Origin: Neomegalonema sp.
GTDB taxonomy: Bacteria; Pseudomonadota; Alphaproteobacteria; Rhodobacterales; Rhodobacteraceae
Length of the DNA stretch: 64,000 nucleotides
NCBI GenBank assembly: GCA_022760435.1
Contig: JALEFY010000005.1
Coordinates: 1 to 64,000, forward strand
Direction of reading: 5' to 3'
Shown here: positions 1 to 10,149 of the stretch, one piece after another
How positions within the stretch are numbered: the first letter of the stretch is position 1
Layout: every line of letters begins with the position of its first letter
Position numbers and translations under genes: made by a program
The notes under the pieces: generated by a model
Seen by the model: only the letters and a program-made list of their open reading frames with translations
The model's database searches: none
Told to the model about the DNA's origin: nothing

Positions 1-31
1 CCCGCCCCCGGCGGGCGCGCGCCCCCCCCCC
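1..31. other. G/C-only low-complexity stretch at window edge
   Basis: The first 31 bases contain only G and C and include a run of ten C residues. The next 900 bases are clearly AT-rich. Two reading frames stay open through it and would encode proline/arginine-rich residues. It may be a real proline-rich linker of a toxin, or an error at a contig end. Confidence 0.6.
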
Positions 32-98
32 AGAAGAATTTCGTGCCAAACCGCTCGAAGAAATCGCTCGGGCTGTTGAGGCGAGTATTTCGAAGTAA
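3..98 (+). CDS. Possible C-terminal tail of a toxin gene (5' truncated)
   Basis: One frame is open from the left edge to a TAA at 96-98. It ends in a charged, amphipathic-looking helix (EEFRAKPLEEIARAVEASIS). A second frame is open from position 1 to a TGA at 145-147. That frame ends in a very basic tail, and its stop overlaps the ATG of the next gene as TGATG. Either could be the tail of a secreted polymorphic toxin, because the next gene looks like an Imm11-type immunity gene. Too little sequence is present to choose a frame or name a family. Confidence 0.25.
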   Translation, partial: RPRRARAPPPEEFRAKPLEEIARAVEASISK

Positions 99-146
99 AA
101 TTGCCAGGCGATCACTGAGTCGTCCAATCAAGAAAGCATACTCGTG

Positions 147-794
147 ATGTCAAAAAATAACGCCTTTTGGCATTGCATAGCAGGCTCTGACCTCCAATTT
201 AGCAGAACCTTGGATTATAAAGAAGGCGATTTGTATAAATCTACTTCAATTTGGACCCGTTTGGGGAGACTGCTGCCGAATGAAATGCTCCCAAAACGGG
301 TGCTTCCTCACGACCGCAGTTGCGAAAGTGAATTACGGGATCTTCCGCCAATTTTTAAGGGATTTAATGGCCTCGTACTTGTGAGAAAAGATGTCGCTGA
401 AATAATTCAGGAATATAATATAGGGGCGAGCCAACTTCACCGCGTCGAATTTGTTGATCATAGCAAGACCCGATCATTCGGCCAAGACCTATATCTCCTG
501 AATGTCGTAGAAAGTATAGAGGGTTTTGTCGGCCTCGATCGATCTGTGAGTGTTAAAGCATCCGGATCAATTTCCGGTAAGATAGTCCAGGATCAAAAGG
601 GTCGTAGGATATACTATATCAGGGCCGGCAGTGAGGCAGAGATTATAACCCGATCAAACATTGTTCCAGCCGTAGATATATGGCGTGATCCACAGCTCTA
701 TGGCAATCATTTCTTTTTTTATGACCGGTTGGCGAAAGCAATTCTTGAAGACAACTTAGGGTGTCATTGCCTTATTCAAACTAAATCACTGTAA
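147..794 (+). CDS. Imm11/DUF1629-like putative immunity protein
   Basis: This is a 215-residue soluble protein without a signal peptide. Its C-terminal part (VDIWRDPQLYG, then FFFYDRLAKAI) resembles the end of the Imm11/DUF1629 family, whose members are predicted cytoplasmic immunity proteins for polymorphic toxins. ATG 147 is taken as the start; a GTG three bases earlier is in frame. The gene is much more AT-rich than everything from rplU onward and lies between the window edge and the 3' end of a tRNA-Ser gene, which suggests horizontal transfer. The family call comes from memory of the family's C-terminal pattern, not from a search. The partner toxin would lie off the left edge. Confidence 0.55.
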   Translation: MSKNNAFWHCIAGSDLQFSRTLDYKEGDLYKSTSIWTRLGRLLPNEMLPKRVLPHDRSCESELRDLPPIFKGFNGLVLVRKDVAEIIQEYNIGASQLHRVEFVDHSKTRSFGQDLYLLNVVESIEGFVGLDRSVSVKASGSISGKIVQDQKGRRIYYIRAGSEAEIITRSNIVPAVDIWRDPQLYGNHFFFYDRLAKAILEDNLGCHCLIQTKSL

Positions 795-825
795 GTTTGA
801 TTTTTATCTCTTTTGGGAGCGAGCA

Positions 826-1020
826 ATGAGTTCGCAATTTACTATTGGAATGCACCATAAGGGCGTAAAGTCCGCAGTTTACGACACTGATATAGTCGGC
901 GCTCGAGTGTGGGAATATATGTGGGAGCAAAATCGATTCGGGGACATTTTCGCTTTGAAATCAGAAGCTTATGGGGGCAAGTGGCGGAGAGACAGGGATT
1001 CGAACCCTGGGTACCCGTGA
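826..1020 (+). pseudogene. Short ORF running into tRNA-Ser, probably truncated or not coding
   Basis: An ATG at 826 follows a purine-rich GGGAGCGAG and opens a 64-codon frame. The last dozen codons lie inside the tRNA-Ser gene on the other strand, so that part is not real protein. The first 50 codons share the AT-rich composition of the immunity-like gene. It may be the broken end of an accessory gene cut at the tRNA junction, or chance. No family is recognised. Confidence 0.2.
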
Positions 1021-1071
1021 AGGCACAACGGTTTTCGAGACCGCCCCGTTCGACCACTCCGGCACCTCTCC
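982..1071 (-). tRNA. tRNA-Ser (anticodon CGA)
   Basis: Read on the minus strand, the gene begins GGAGAGGTGCCGGAGTGG and ends with TCTCTCC, a discriminator G and an encoded CCA. The 7-bp acceptor stem, the anticodon stem around loop CTCGAAA (anticodon CGA, reading UCG), a long variable arm typical of serine tRNAs, and the T-arm with GGTTCGAATCC are all visible. Its 3' end faces the AT-rich accessory DNA at 1-960, as expected if that DNA integrated at the tRNA. Confidence 0.95.
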
Positions 1072-1424
1072 GCAGGGATGCCGGTTAGGGCATCTGGGTC
1101 GTTTGAGTAGACGGCCTTCTAGGGGGTTGCGGCGGCGCTGGCAAGGGTAAAGTGGTTGGGAAATGCGGTGCTGCGCGCTGTGCGAAGGATGCGGACCATG
1201 GTCGCTGCGGTGGCGTGCGGCTGGGGGCTGGGGGCTGGGGGCGATGGTCGCTGCGATTGCGTGCGCTTGCGCGCTGGAGGGAGTGACTGCCAAGGATACT
1301 CGTTATCAAGGGATACTCGATATCGAGAGGCGCGAGATATCCGGCAGGGGATTGGGACAGGGCGTCTCATCAGCCATCGGGCGGGCCATTGAGGCATCGC
1401 GCTCACCGCGTTCCCAAGACACTA

Positions 1425-1552
1425 CATCCAAGGTTTCACATCCAAGGTTTCTCACCCACGGCATCCCGCCCGAGACCCCACAACCGAGACCCCACGCCTG
1501 AGACACCGCATCCAAAGACACCGCGCCCCAAGAGACCGCGCCCCAAGACCGC
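1425..1552. repeat. Cluster of short tandem repeats
   Basis: Three sets follow each other: CATCCAAGGTTT twice (1425 and 1439), CGAGACCCCAC twice (1471 and 1485, 14-bp spacing), and a 15-bp unit of the form A(C/G)ACCGC(A/G)(T/C)CC(A/C)AAG three times (1503-1517, 1518-1532, 1533-1547) with a partial fourth copy. They sit just before the putative rplU promoter. Confidence 0.75.
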
Positions 1553-1554
1553 GC

Positions 1555-1583
1555 TTGACAGGTGCGGCGTGAATACCGATAAG
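1555..1583 (+). promoter_or_regulatory. Putative sigma-70 promoter of rplU-rpmA
   Basis: A consensus -35 TTGACA (1555-1560) is followed after 17 bp by GATAAG (1578-1583), which matches four of six positions of TATAAT. A leader of about 155 nt would precede the L21 start. This placement is inferred from the motif only. Confidence 0.5.
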
Positions 1584-1748
1584 GCTGCTTTCCGTGATGC
1601 GAACCGCATCCCGGGGGCTTTACCCGTAAAGCAAACCCTGCTGGTCCAGGCGCCGCCGCCTTCTCAAAGGTTGCGCGGCACAAAGAGCCAATTGCCGCCT
1701 TGCGCGGCAAATGCCGCCAAAGACCGCGTGACAAGAAGGATGTTACTC

Positions 1749-2138
1749 ATGTTCGCAGTCATCAAGACCGGCGGCAAGCAATACAATGTCGCCGTCGGCG
1801 ACGAGCTTCGGATCGAGAAACTGGCCGCCGAGGCCGGTGACAAGGTGCAGTTCAACGATGTGCTGATGCTCGGCGAAGGCGCCGATGTCACCGTTGGCAA
1901 GCCTTTCGTCGCTGATGCCGGTGTCCAGGCCGAAGTGCTCGACCAGATCAAGGGCGAGAAGGTCATCTCCTTCAAGAAACGCCGCCGCAAGCACTCCTCC
2001 AAGCGGATCCGCGGCCATCGTCAGCAGCTCACCGTGGTCAAGATCACTCAGATCCTGAACGCCGGCGCGAGCGCTTCGGGCGTCAATGCTGCCATCGGCG
2101 CCGGATCGGTCGCCGCCACCGCAGAAGCGGCCGAATAA
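1749..2138 (+). CDS. rplU: 50S ribosomal protein L21
   Basis: L21 binds 23S rRNA in the large ribosomal subunit. The 129-residue protein begins MFAVIKTGGKQYNV and carries the family signature KKRRRKHSSKRIRGHRQ, with an alanine-rich C-terminal extension common in alphaproteobacteria. ATG 1749 is chosen because AGAAGGA ends about 8 bases upstream. An in-frame ATG at 1740 lies within that ribosome-binding site, and the frame is open far upstream without L21 similarity. rpmA follows 78 bp later, the usual L21-L27 pair. Confidence 0.97.
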   Translation: MFAVIKTGGKQYNVAVGDELRIEKLAAEAGDKVQFNDVLMLGEGADVTVGKPFVADAGVQAEVLDQIKGEKVISFKKRRRKHSSKRIRGHRQQLTVVKITQILNAGASASGVNAAIGAGSVAATAEAAE

Positions 2139-2216
2139 TCGAACGGCATCAGATTTTTCGCAGCATGATCTGGTCGAATCAGCTATCATGCCGCGCGAGT
2201 AGAAGGATCACAGCAA

Positions 2217-2489
2217 ATGGCACATAAAAAAGCGGGCGGCTCATCGCGTAACGGTCGCGACTCAGCGGGCCGCCGCCTCGGCGTGAAGAAATATGGCGGC
2301 GAAGTCGTCATCCCCGGCAACATCATCGTGCGCCAGCGCGGCACCCAGTTCTGGCCGGGTGAGAATGTCGGCATGGGCAAGGACCACACGATCTTCGCGA
2401 CCGTGGAAGGCAAGGTTCTGTTCAAGCAGGGCCTGAAAAAGCGCACCTTCATCCATGTTCTGCCCGCCGTGCCAGAGGCTGCCGAATAA
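2217..2489 (+). CDS. rpmA: 50S ribosomal protein L27
   Basis: L27 lies near the peptidyl transferase centre. The 90-residue protein starts [20 protein letters not shown] and contains the conserved [23 protein letters not shown]. It lacks the cleavable N-terminal extension found in Firmicutes. AGAAGGA lies 9 bases before the ATG. It is cotranscribed with rplU and is followed by a strong terminator. Confidence 0.98.
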   Translation: MAHKKAGGSSRNGRDSAGRRLGVKKYGGEVVIPGNIIVRQRGTQFWPGENVGMGKDHTIFATVEGKVLFKQGLKKRTFIHVLPAVPEAAE

Positions 2490-4808
<2,319 letters not shown>

Positions 4809-4816
<8 letters not shown>

Positions 4817-6101
4817 GGATCTGGCACAGGCGGTCGAGACTGCCGATATCCCGGCGCTGATGCAGCAAATCGGCGAACAGGCCCGGGGCGCCGCGCGCGT
4901 TCTGGCCACCGCGAGCGCCGAGCGCAAGCACGCCGCCCTCACCGCCGCGGCCCAGGCGCTGATTGCCCAACGCGAGGCGATCTTCAACGCCAATGCGCTC
5001 GACATGGTCGCGGGCGAGGAAAAGGGCCTCTCACCGGCAATGCTCGACCGGCTGAAGCTCGATGAGAACCGCTTGCGCGGGATCGCCAGCGGGCTGCGCG
5101 CGATTGCCGATCAGACCGATCCGGTGGGCGCGGTGATTGCCGAATGGGATCGGCCCACGGGGCTGCATATCAAGCGGGTGCGCACGCCGCTCGGCGTGGT
5201 CGGGGTGATTTTCGAAAGCCGGCCCAATGTCACCGCCGATGCCGGGGCACTGTGCCTCAAATCGGGCAATGCCGCGATCCTGCGCGGGGGCTCGGAGAGC
5301 TTTCATTCCTCGCGCGCGATCCATGCTTGCCTGATGGAAGGGCTGGAGGCAGCGGGCCTGCCGCGCACCGCGATCCAGCTCGTGCCGACCCGCGACCGCG
5401 CCGCTGTCGGCGAGATGCTTGGCAATATGACCCAGTATATCGACGTCATCATTCCGCGCGGCGGCAAGGGGCTCGTGGGCCGGGTGCAAGCTGAGGCGCG
5501 GGTGCCGGTCTTCGCGCATCTCGAGGGGATCTGCCATATCTATCTCGACGCCGCAGCCGACCCGCAAAAGGCGCGGCAGGTGGTGCTCAACGCCAAGATG
5601 CGCCGCACCGGGATTTGCGGTGCCGCCGAATGTCTGCTCATCGACCGCGCGATTGCCGAGGGGCTTGGGCGGCAAGTCGTCGCCGATCTGCTCGATGCGG
5701 GCTGCGAGGTGCGCGGCGATGCGGCTGTGGCCGCGCTCGATGCGCGCGTGAACGCGGCGGCTCCAGAGGATTTCGGCCAGGAGTTTCTCGACAAGATCAT
5801 CGCCGCGCGTGTTGTGGACGGGGTCGGGGAGGCGATCGACCATATCCGCCGCTTTGGCTCACAGCACACCGAAGCGGTGCTGACCGAAGATGACGCGGTT
5901 GCGGCGCGGTTCTTTGCCGAGCTCGACAGCGCGATCCTGATGCGCAATGCCTCCACGCAGTTCGCTGATGGCGGTGAGTTTGGCATGGGTGCCGAGATCG
6001 GCATTGCCACCGGCAAGATGCATGCGCGCGGCCCGGTCGGCGCCGAGCAGCTCACGACCTTCAAATATCTAGTCGAGGGCGATGGGACGGTGCGGGCCTG
6101 A
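4809..6101 (+). CDS. proA: Gamma-glutamyl phosphate reductase
   Basis: ProA reduces gamma-glutamyl phosphate with NADPH to glutamate semialdehyde, the second step of proline synthesis. The 430-residue protein belongs to the aldehyde dehydrogenase superfamily. The catalytic cysteine is C270 in [13 protein letters not shown]. Other hallmarks are [33 protein letters not shown] and the C-terminal [19 protein letters not shown] precedes the ATG inside proB. No clear terminator follows. Confidence 0.97.
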
Positions 6102-6156
6102 GCGCCCACCCTCCTCGCCCGCCCTCTTGGCTGCCCTGCTGCGCTGAGCGAAGCGG

Positions 6157-6173
6157 CTGGCACGCCGCTTGCT
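6157..6173 (+). promoter_or_regulatory. Consensus-like sigma-54 promoter
   Basis: CTGGCACG (6157-6164), four bases, then TTGCT (6169-6173) agree at every position with the sigma-54 consensus YTGGCACG-N4-TTGCW. The invariant GG (6159-6160) and GC (6171-6172) have the required spacing. Transcription should begin near 6184, about 20 bp before the ATG at 6205. No sigma-54 activator gene is nearby. In Caulobacter-like bacteria sigma-54 drives late flagellar genes. Confidence 0.7.
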
Positions 6174-6204
6174 CTCCTCCTCGCCCAGACAAGAGGAGAT
6201 TTCG

Positions 6205-6711
6205 ATGAGCAAGACCCAGCCTGCGCCGCGCCTGACCATGATTGCCCAGATCACCGAGGCGCAAGGCCCGCGCCTGCAACCGGGCAGCTTTGACCAGCCC
6301 ACCGCCCGCGCCATTGCCCAGGAGCTGTGCGACGCGCTGGTTGCCACCTATGAGCGCTATGATGACAGCCGTCCGGAGACCTTGTGCCTCTCTGTCGCCT
6401 CGGCGCTGGAAACGCTGCTGAACGGGATCGAGCAGGAGGGCGTTTCGACCACCGCGATGCGCGTCGCGCTCGCCAAGATGCTGATCGAATGCGGCGAAGG
6501 CTCGGTCGAGCTTCAGGATCTGCCACCCGCGCTTGACCCGAGCGAGAGCCCGCAGGCGCTTGCCGATGCCCTGATGCCCGCGTCCGGCGAGCCTGAGATC
6601 GAAGCCTTCGAGAATGACTGGTCGGAATTCGGCGCCAAATCCGAGCTCGATCAGCGCTTTTCGGAGTTCTTCGAGGATGAGACCATCCCCGAAGGCACCA
6701 CCATCAACTAA
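6205..6711 (+). CDS. Hypothetical acidic protein behind a sigma-54 promoter
   Basis: This is a 168-residue soluble protein of no family I recognise. ATG 6205 is chosen because AGAGGAG lies 6 bases upstream; the frame continues 12 codons further up, but those overlap the sigma-54 promoter element. The middle (about 35-100) looks alpha-helical. The C-terminal 50 residues are strongly acidic (EPEIEAFENDWSEF, FSEFFEDETIPE) with aromatic residues at intervals. Its stop overlaps the stop of the convergent ELM1-like gene. The sigma-54 element suggests a flagellar or nitrogen-related role, but nothing in the protein confirms it. Confidence 0.75.
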   Translation: MSKTQPAPRLTMIAQITEAQGPRLQPGSFDQPTARAIAQELCDALVATYERYDDSRPETLCLSVASALETLLNGIEQEGVSTTAMRVALAKMLIECGEGSVELQDLPPALDPSESPQALADALMPASGEPEIEAFENDWSEFGAKSELDQRFSEFFEDETIPEGTTIN

Positions 6712-7748
6712 TCATACCCGTTGCGTGCGGCGAGCAAGGCCGACACGCGGTCTACGGCACGCTCCATGTCATCGAGGCGCTGCGTCTGTGCCTCCAACAG
6801 CCCTGCGAGCGCAGGACGCTCTGGCAGTGCCAGGGCATGCGCGCCCTGCTGGAGCACCTGTTGAAACCGCTCCAGCTTCGCGGACAAGGGCCCGAGCCGA
6901 GCGATAAAGACCGGCTTGCCGCTCGCCGCCGCCTCGGAAGCCATATTGACGCTGTCAGCGGTGACGACCAGCGCCCGCGCCATTCCGATCAGCGCGAAAT
7001 AGGGGTTGGCACCGTCTTCGGGCTGACTGCCATCCCAGTAAAAGCCGCCTTGTTCCTTGAGGATCGCGCGCAGTCGCTGGCGCGCGGGTTCCGGAGTGCG
7101 GCGCGAGGCGCTGACCATCAGGCCGGCACCTTGCCGAGCAAGACCGGCGAGATCTTCGGTCAATCGTGCAAAGGCTGCCTGCTCAAAGCCAGCGCTGCGG
7201 CTGGGACCGCCGATCAGCACCCCGATCCGCGGCTCGGGCAGGGCGGCAAGGCGCGGATCCGTGGCCGCCATCGCGGCCGGGGTCAGGTGATGCAAGGAAC
7301 CCGTGGTCAGCATGCGCCGCGCGCTTTGCCCACCGCCATCATGAGCCGGTGCCAGAACCAGATCGAAACAACGCGCCGGCATTTTGGGGTCGAGCCATTG
7401 AACCCCGATACAGCCCCAATGCGCGCGCAGGGCTGCATTGACCGGAGCACTGCGCCGCCCTGCCCCGATCAGCAGATCCGGCTTGGCAAGCGCCAGAAGC
7501 GTGCGCGCCTCGACGCTCGACCAGATTGCCAGCGATCCGGCCCGAGCCATGACTTGCGGCGGCAACCAGGCAAGACCCTTGCGCAAGGACACATGTTGGC
7601 GCTCGATCTCGCCGCCCAAACGGGCCTTGATCGCGCTGGCAAGCCCCATCGCCGGGTTCTCATTGCCCGGTCGGCCATCAGTCAGAACGAGGACCTTTGG
7701 ACCGCACTTGCCGGACAATCTGTCGTTTCGCTCAAAATCCAATTCCAT
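6708..7748 (-). CDS. ELM1-family (mitochondrial fission ELM1-like) protein
   Basis: This is a 346-residue protein of the ELM1/DUF1022 family, widespread in alphaproteobacteria and related to plant ELM1. The bacterial role is not established. The fold resembles GT-B glycosyltransferases. Hallmarks are VLTDGRPGNENPAMGLA near the N-terminus, DLLIGAGRRSAPVNAAL, IGVLIGGPSRS and, near the C-terminus, VVTADSVNMASEAAASGKPVFI. The start is placed at MELDFERND; the frame is open 26 codons further up with no better ribosome-binding site. It is divergent from the Lrp regulator, 95 bp away. Confidence 0.85.
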   Translation of the reverse strand: MELDFERNDRLSGKCGPKVLVLTDGRPGNENPAMGLASAIKARLGGEIERQHVSLRKGLAWLPPQVMARAGSLAIWSSVEARTLLALAKPDLLIGAGRRSAPVNAALRAHWGCIGVQWLDPKMPARCFDLVLAPAHDGGGQSARRMLTTGSLHHLTPAAMAATDPRLAALPEPRIGVLIGGPSRSAGFEQAAFARLTEDLAGLARQGAGLMVSASRRTPEPARQRLRAILKEQGGFYWDGSQPEDGANPYFALIGMARALVVTADSVNMASEAAASGKPVFIARLGPLSAKLERFQQVLQQGAHALALPERPALAGLLEAQTQRLDDMERAVDRVSALLAARNGYD

Positions 7749-7843
7749 TTGTGACACCGTTGCGCAACAATATGTCTTGTTGTAGCGTCGCCACGCAATC
7801 GCTGCCGCGGCAGAGAGTCCTATCAATCGCGAACGGAGACACG

Positions 7844-8344
7844 ATGCCCCGAGTAAAGCTCGATCCGATCGACCGCAAGATCCTTGCTGAATTGCAGCAG
7901 GATGGGCGCATCACCAATGTCGACCTTTCCAAGCAGGTCGGCATCTCGGCACCGCCCTGTTTGCGGCGCGTCAGGGCGCTAGAGGAGAACGGGCTGATCC
8001 AGGGCTATCATGCCGATATCAACAGCCGTGCGCTCGGTTTTGAAGTGACGGTCTTCGCGATGGTCGGGCTGCACAAGCAATCGGGCCCCGATCTCGCGGA
8101 TTTTGAATCCCGGGTGCAGGATTGGCCGCTGGTGCGCGAATGCCATATGCTCAATGGCGAGATCGACTTCATCCTCAAATGCGTGGCGCCGGATCTGTCG
8201 ACCTTTCAGGATTTCCTGACCAATGATCTGACCGCCTCGCCCAATATCGCGAGCGTGAAGACATCACTCGTCATTCGCGGCAGCAAGGCGCTGCCGGGTG
8301 TACCCTTTGACGTGCTCGAGGCGCGGATGGCCGAAGAGCATTAA
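7844..8344 (+). CDS. Lrp/AsnC family transcriptional regulator
   Basis: This is a 166-residue amino-acid-responsive regulator. The N-terminal winged helix-turn-helix (LDPIDRKILAELQQDGRITNVDLSK, then SAPPCLRRVRALEENGLI) is followed by the RAM/AsnC ligand domain. ATG 7844 follows ACGGAG by 5 bases and gives the usual family length. It is divergent from the ELM1-like gene, so the 95-bp spacer may hold its operator. The regulated genes cannot be told from sequence. Confidence 0.93.
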   Translation: MPRVKLDPIDRKILAELQQDGRITNVDLSKQVGISAPPCLRRVRALEENGLIQGYHADINSRALGFEVTVFAMVGLHKQSGPDLADFESRVQDWPLVRECHMLNGEIDFILKCVAPDLSTFQDFLTNDLTASPNIASVKTSLVIRGSKALPGVPFDVLEARMAEEH

Positions 8345-8365
8345 GAGCGCGATATGAAGGTGCGA

Positions 8366-8387
8366 GGCCGCGCTTTCTGGCGCGGCC
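8366..8387 (+). terminator. GC-rich hairpin after the Lrp gene
   Basis: An 8-bp perfect stem GGCCGCGC/GCGCGGCC with a 6-base loop begins 22 bp after the Lrp stop. No T-tract follows, so termination is uncertain. Confidence 0.4.
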
Positions 8388-8392
8388 CTGCT

Positions 8393-8441
8393 TGATGAGT
8401 GTCACTCGATGATGCGCGTCACTCAATGATGCGCGTCACTC
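8393..8441. repeat. 17-bp tandem repeat between convergent genes
   Basis: GATGATGCGCGTCACTC at 8408-8424 is repeated with one change at 8425-8441 and preceded by a degenerate copy at 8393-8407. The last copy includes the stop codon of the convergent lipoprotein gene. Confidence 0.8.
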
Positions 8442-9782
8442 GATCTGGCCCCGTCGCTGCTGGGCGACATCCACCGCGATCAATTGCAAGATCCCGGCTC
8501 TGGCGGCAGCGGCGGCCATATCGGCTTGCGTGCCCCAGCGCGTGTCCAGAGCACCAGCCGGGACGGTGGTATTCTGAGCGACCTCACCGATCTTCTCCAG
8601 ACCGCGATGGACCTGCCACAAGATGCTGACCGCATCCCCCTGCGCGGTGCGGGTCGCGCTTACTTCGGCGCCGATCAGATAGACGCCGGGTTTGGCTGCC
8701 TCGATGATCGGCACCCCGACCTTACGCAATTGGCGCGACAACGCCGCGGTGAGGGCGATATTGCCGTCGCCCGCTGCACCGACCACCGGCTGAACATAGA
8801 CCGGCTTGGGCTGGTTGACAGCGCCATTAGGAGCGCTCTGAACCTGGGCGGGGCGGGGCACCTGAGCAAGAGCGGGAGCGGCGGGTTTGGCGGTCTTTCT
8901 CGCCGCCGGTTTCGGCTTTGAGCCCTCTCGCGCAGCCGTTTGTCGCGGGTTCTCGAGTAGCCCGAGCTCGACGATCGGCGGGATGACGGCAAGCTCCGAG
9001 TAATCCCGGATCGGCACGAACGCATCGGCCTGCGCGCTCGTATTCTCTTGCGCTTCGGCGGCCTCGGCTCCGGCTTGCGGATCGGTCGGGATCGTCTCCG
9101 GCGCGACCTCTTCGCGGGCGATCTGCTGCGCTCTGGCCGCGACGAGATCCTCCTCCTGACCTTTCGGCTCGGCGAGTTCGGGCACCGTTTGCGACGCGCT
9201 CGCCCCCTCATCCGCGCTCAAATATGAAATCAGCGCCGCAAGGATGGGCTCGGCCGCGATTGCGATGCCCGCCAGAGCTTGCTCGGAACTGGCGGCCTTC
9301 ACCCGGTAGCGCTGGAAGAAGGCATCCTGCTCGAGCCCGTCGCCCCCCCGCAGCCGCCAATCGAGCATCAGGATGAACTCATCCTCGGCCAGGTCGGGCA
9401 CACGAATTGCCGATGCGATCCCGGTGAGGAGCAAGGGGGGCAGAGGGGAAGAGTTGGAAGCCGCCTCCGCAACCGGCGCTGGCTGCACGGCGGCCAGGAG
9501 CGCATCGCCCAAAGCGGTATTGGCGCTCTTTGGCAAGCCGAAGACCGGCGCGAGCGCCAATGACTGCCCGTTTTCCAACGCCACAACGGCCAGATGCTGC
9601 TCCGCCGCGCCGGGCTCAGCGGCTCCGGGCGCGGATTGAAGGGCCGTTTGCGCCGCTCGCAAGCGCGCATCTGCCCTCTCTTGCAAACTGGTCGGCGACG
9701 TCTGCTCCTTGCAGGCGATCAGCGTGCCCATGAGCACGATCACCAAGCCCGCTCGCATGGCACGACCTGAAACTTGCGCCAT
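8436..9782 (-). CDS. Hypothetical lipoprotein
   Basis: The start is placed at MAQVSGRAMRAGLVIV (9782); ATG 9758 is also possible. The N-terminus is a lipoprotein signal ending LIAC, so the mature protein should be lipid-anchored at the cysteine. A middle segment rich in Ala, Pro, Glu and Gln (roughly residues 190-320) looks disordered. The last 110 residues form a conserved-looking block (GDGNIALTAALSRQLRKVG, then W-Q-V-H-R-G and LDTRWGTQADMAAAAA). I have seen that block type in uncharacterised alphaproteobacterial lipoproteins but cannot name the family. It may bind cell-envelope glycans or proteins; this is a guess. Confidence 0.8.
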   Translation of the reverse strand: MAQVSGRAMRAGLVIVLMGTLIACKEQTSPTSLQERADARLRAAQTALQSAPGAAEPGAAEQHLAVVALENGQSLALAPVFGLPKSANTALGDALLAAVQPAPVAEAASNSSPLPPLLLTGIASAIRVPDLAEDEFILMLDWRLRGGDGLEQDAFFQRYRVKAASSEQALAGIAIAAEPILAALISYLSADEGASASQTVPELAEPKGQEEDLVAARAQQIAREEVAPETIPTDPQAGAEAAEAQENTSAQADAFVPIRDYSELAVIPPIVELGLLENPRQTAAREGSKPKPAARKTAKPAAPALAQVPRPAQVQSAPNGAVNQPKPVYVQPVVGAAGDGNIALTAALSRQLRKVGVPIIEAAKPGVYLIGAEVSATRTAQGDAVSILWQVHRGLEKIGEVAQNTTVPAGALDTRWGTQADMAAAAARAGILQLIAVDVAQQRRGQIE

Positions 9783-10149
9783 CAATACTGCCCCTCTAGC
9801 GTTTGTTCTTGGCCCGGACACTACATCTGGCGTCTCTCGAAGTCCAATACCGAGGGGAGGCTGCGTCGAGGTCATGAACTCATAAATGCCGCTGTTGTCA
9901 GCCGACATCAGGGGCTTGTCCGACCAGAAATCGGCGCGAGGTCGGTCTGCCCCCCGGTAAAGCGTCGATGACGCCGTCGGCGAGCCCGTGATGGCGGCCT
10001 TTCAGATGCCGCTGACGTCGCGAGATCCATGAGTTCATGACCTAGTCATCGACTTTCGCGGCAAACCCGCTACGCTGCTCGGCAATTCCTGTCCTGTCCG
10101 GCCCCGCCCTTTGCCACATGCGGGCCGATCACGCTGTCACGAGGCTTTG
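9783..10149. other. Intergenic region between divergent lipoprotein and lysA
   Basis: This 367-bp stretch holds no convincing gene. It contains a perfect 14-bp inverted repeat described separately and two copies of ATGCCGCTG (9886 and about 10006) near the inner side of its arms. It must also hold the promoters of the lipoprotein gene and lysA, but no clear -35/-10 pair stands out. Confidence 0.6.
9870..10042. repeat. Perfect 14-bp inverted repeat, arms about 145 bp apart
   Basis: GGTCATGAACTCAT at 9870-9883 is the exact reverse complement of ATGAGTTCATGACC at 10029-10042. The arms enclose about 145 bp. No transposase is present. It may be a paired regulatory site or a decayed small mobile element. 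Confidence 0.65.

Larger units (their letters stand above)
1072..1748. other. Repeat-rich intergenic region upstream of rplU
   Basis: No convincing gene is seen. Open frames on both strands overlap each other and have no recognisable product. The region holds a GCTGGGG run (about 1219-1242), two imperfect copies of GGATACTCG(T/A)TATC (about 1295-1326), a perfect palindrome CTCGATATCGAG (1316-1327), and several tandem repeats between 1425 and 1552. Its right end carries the rplU promoter and leader. Confidence 0.7.

Noticed and set aside
1425-1552. Possible CRISPR array
   Set aside because: Units are directly adjacent, differ between sets, and there are no spacers or cas genes; the same applies to the other repeat loci.
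1389-1748. Long upstream extension of rplU
   Set aside because: L21 proteins begin at MFAVIKTGGKQ; the extension runs through tandem repeats and the promoter and has no similarity.
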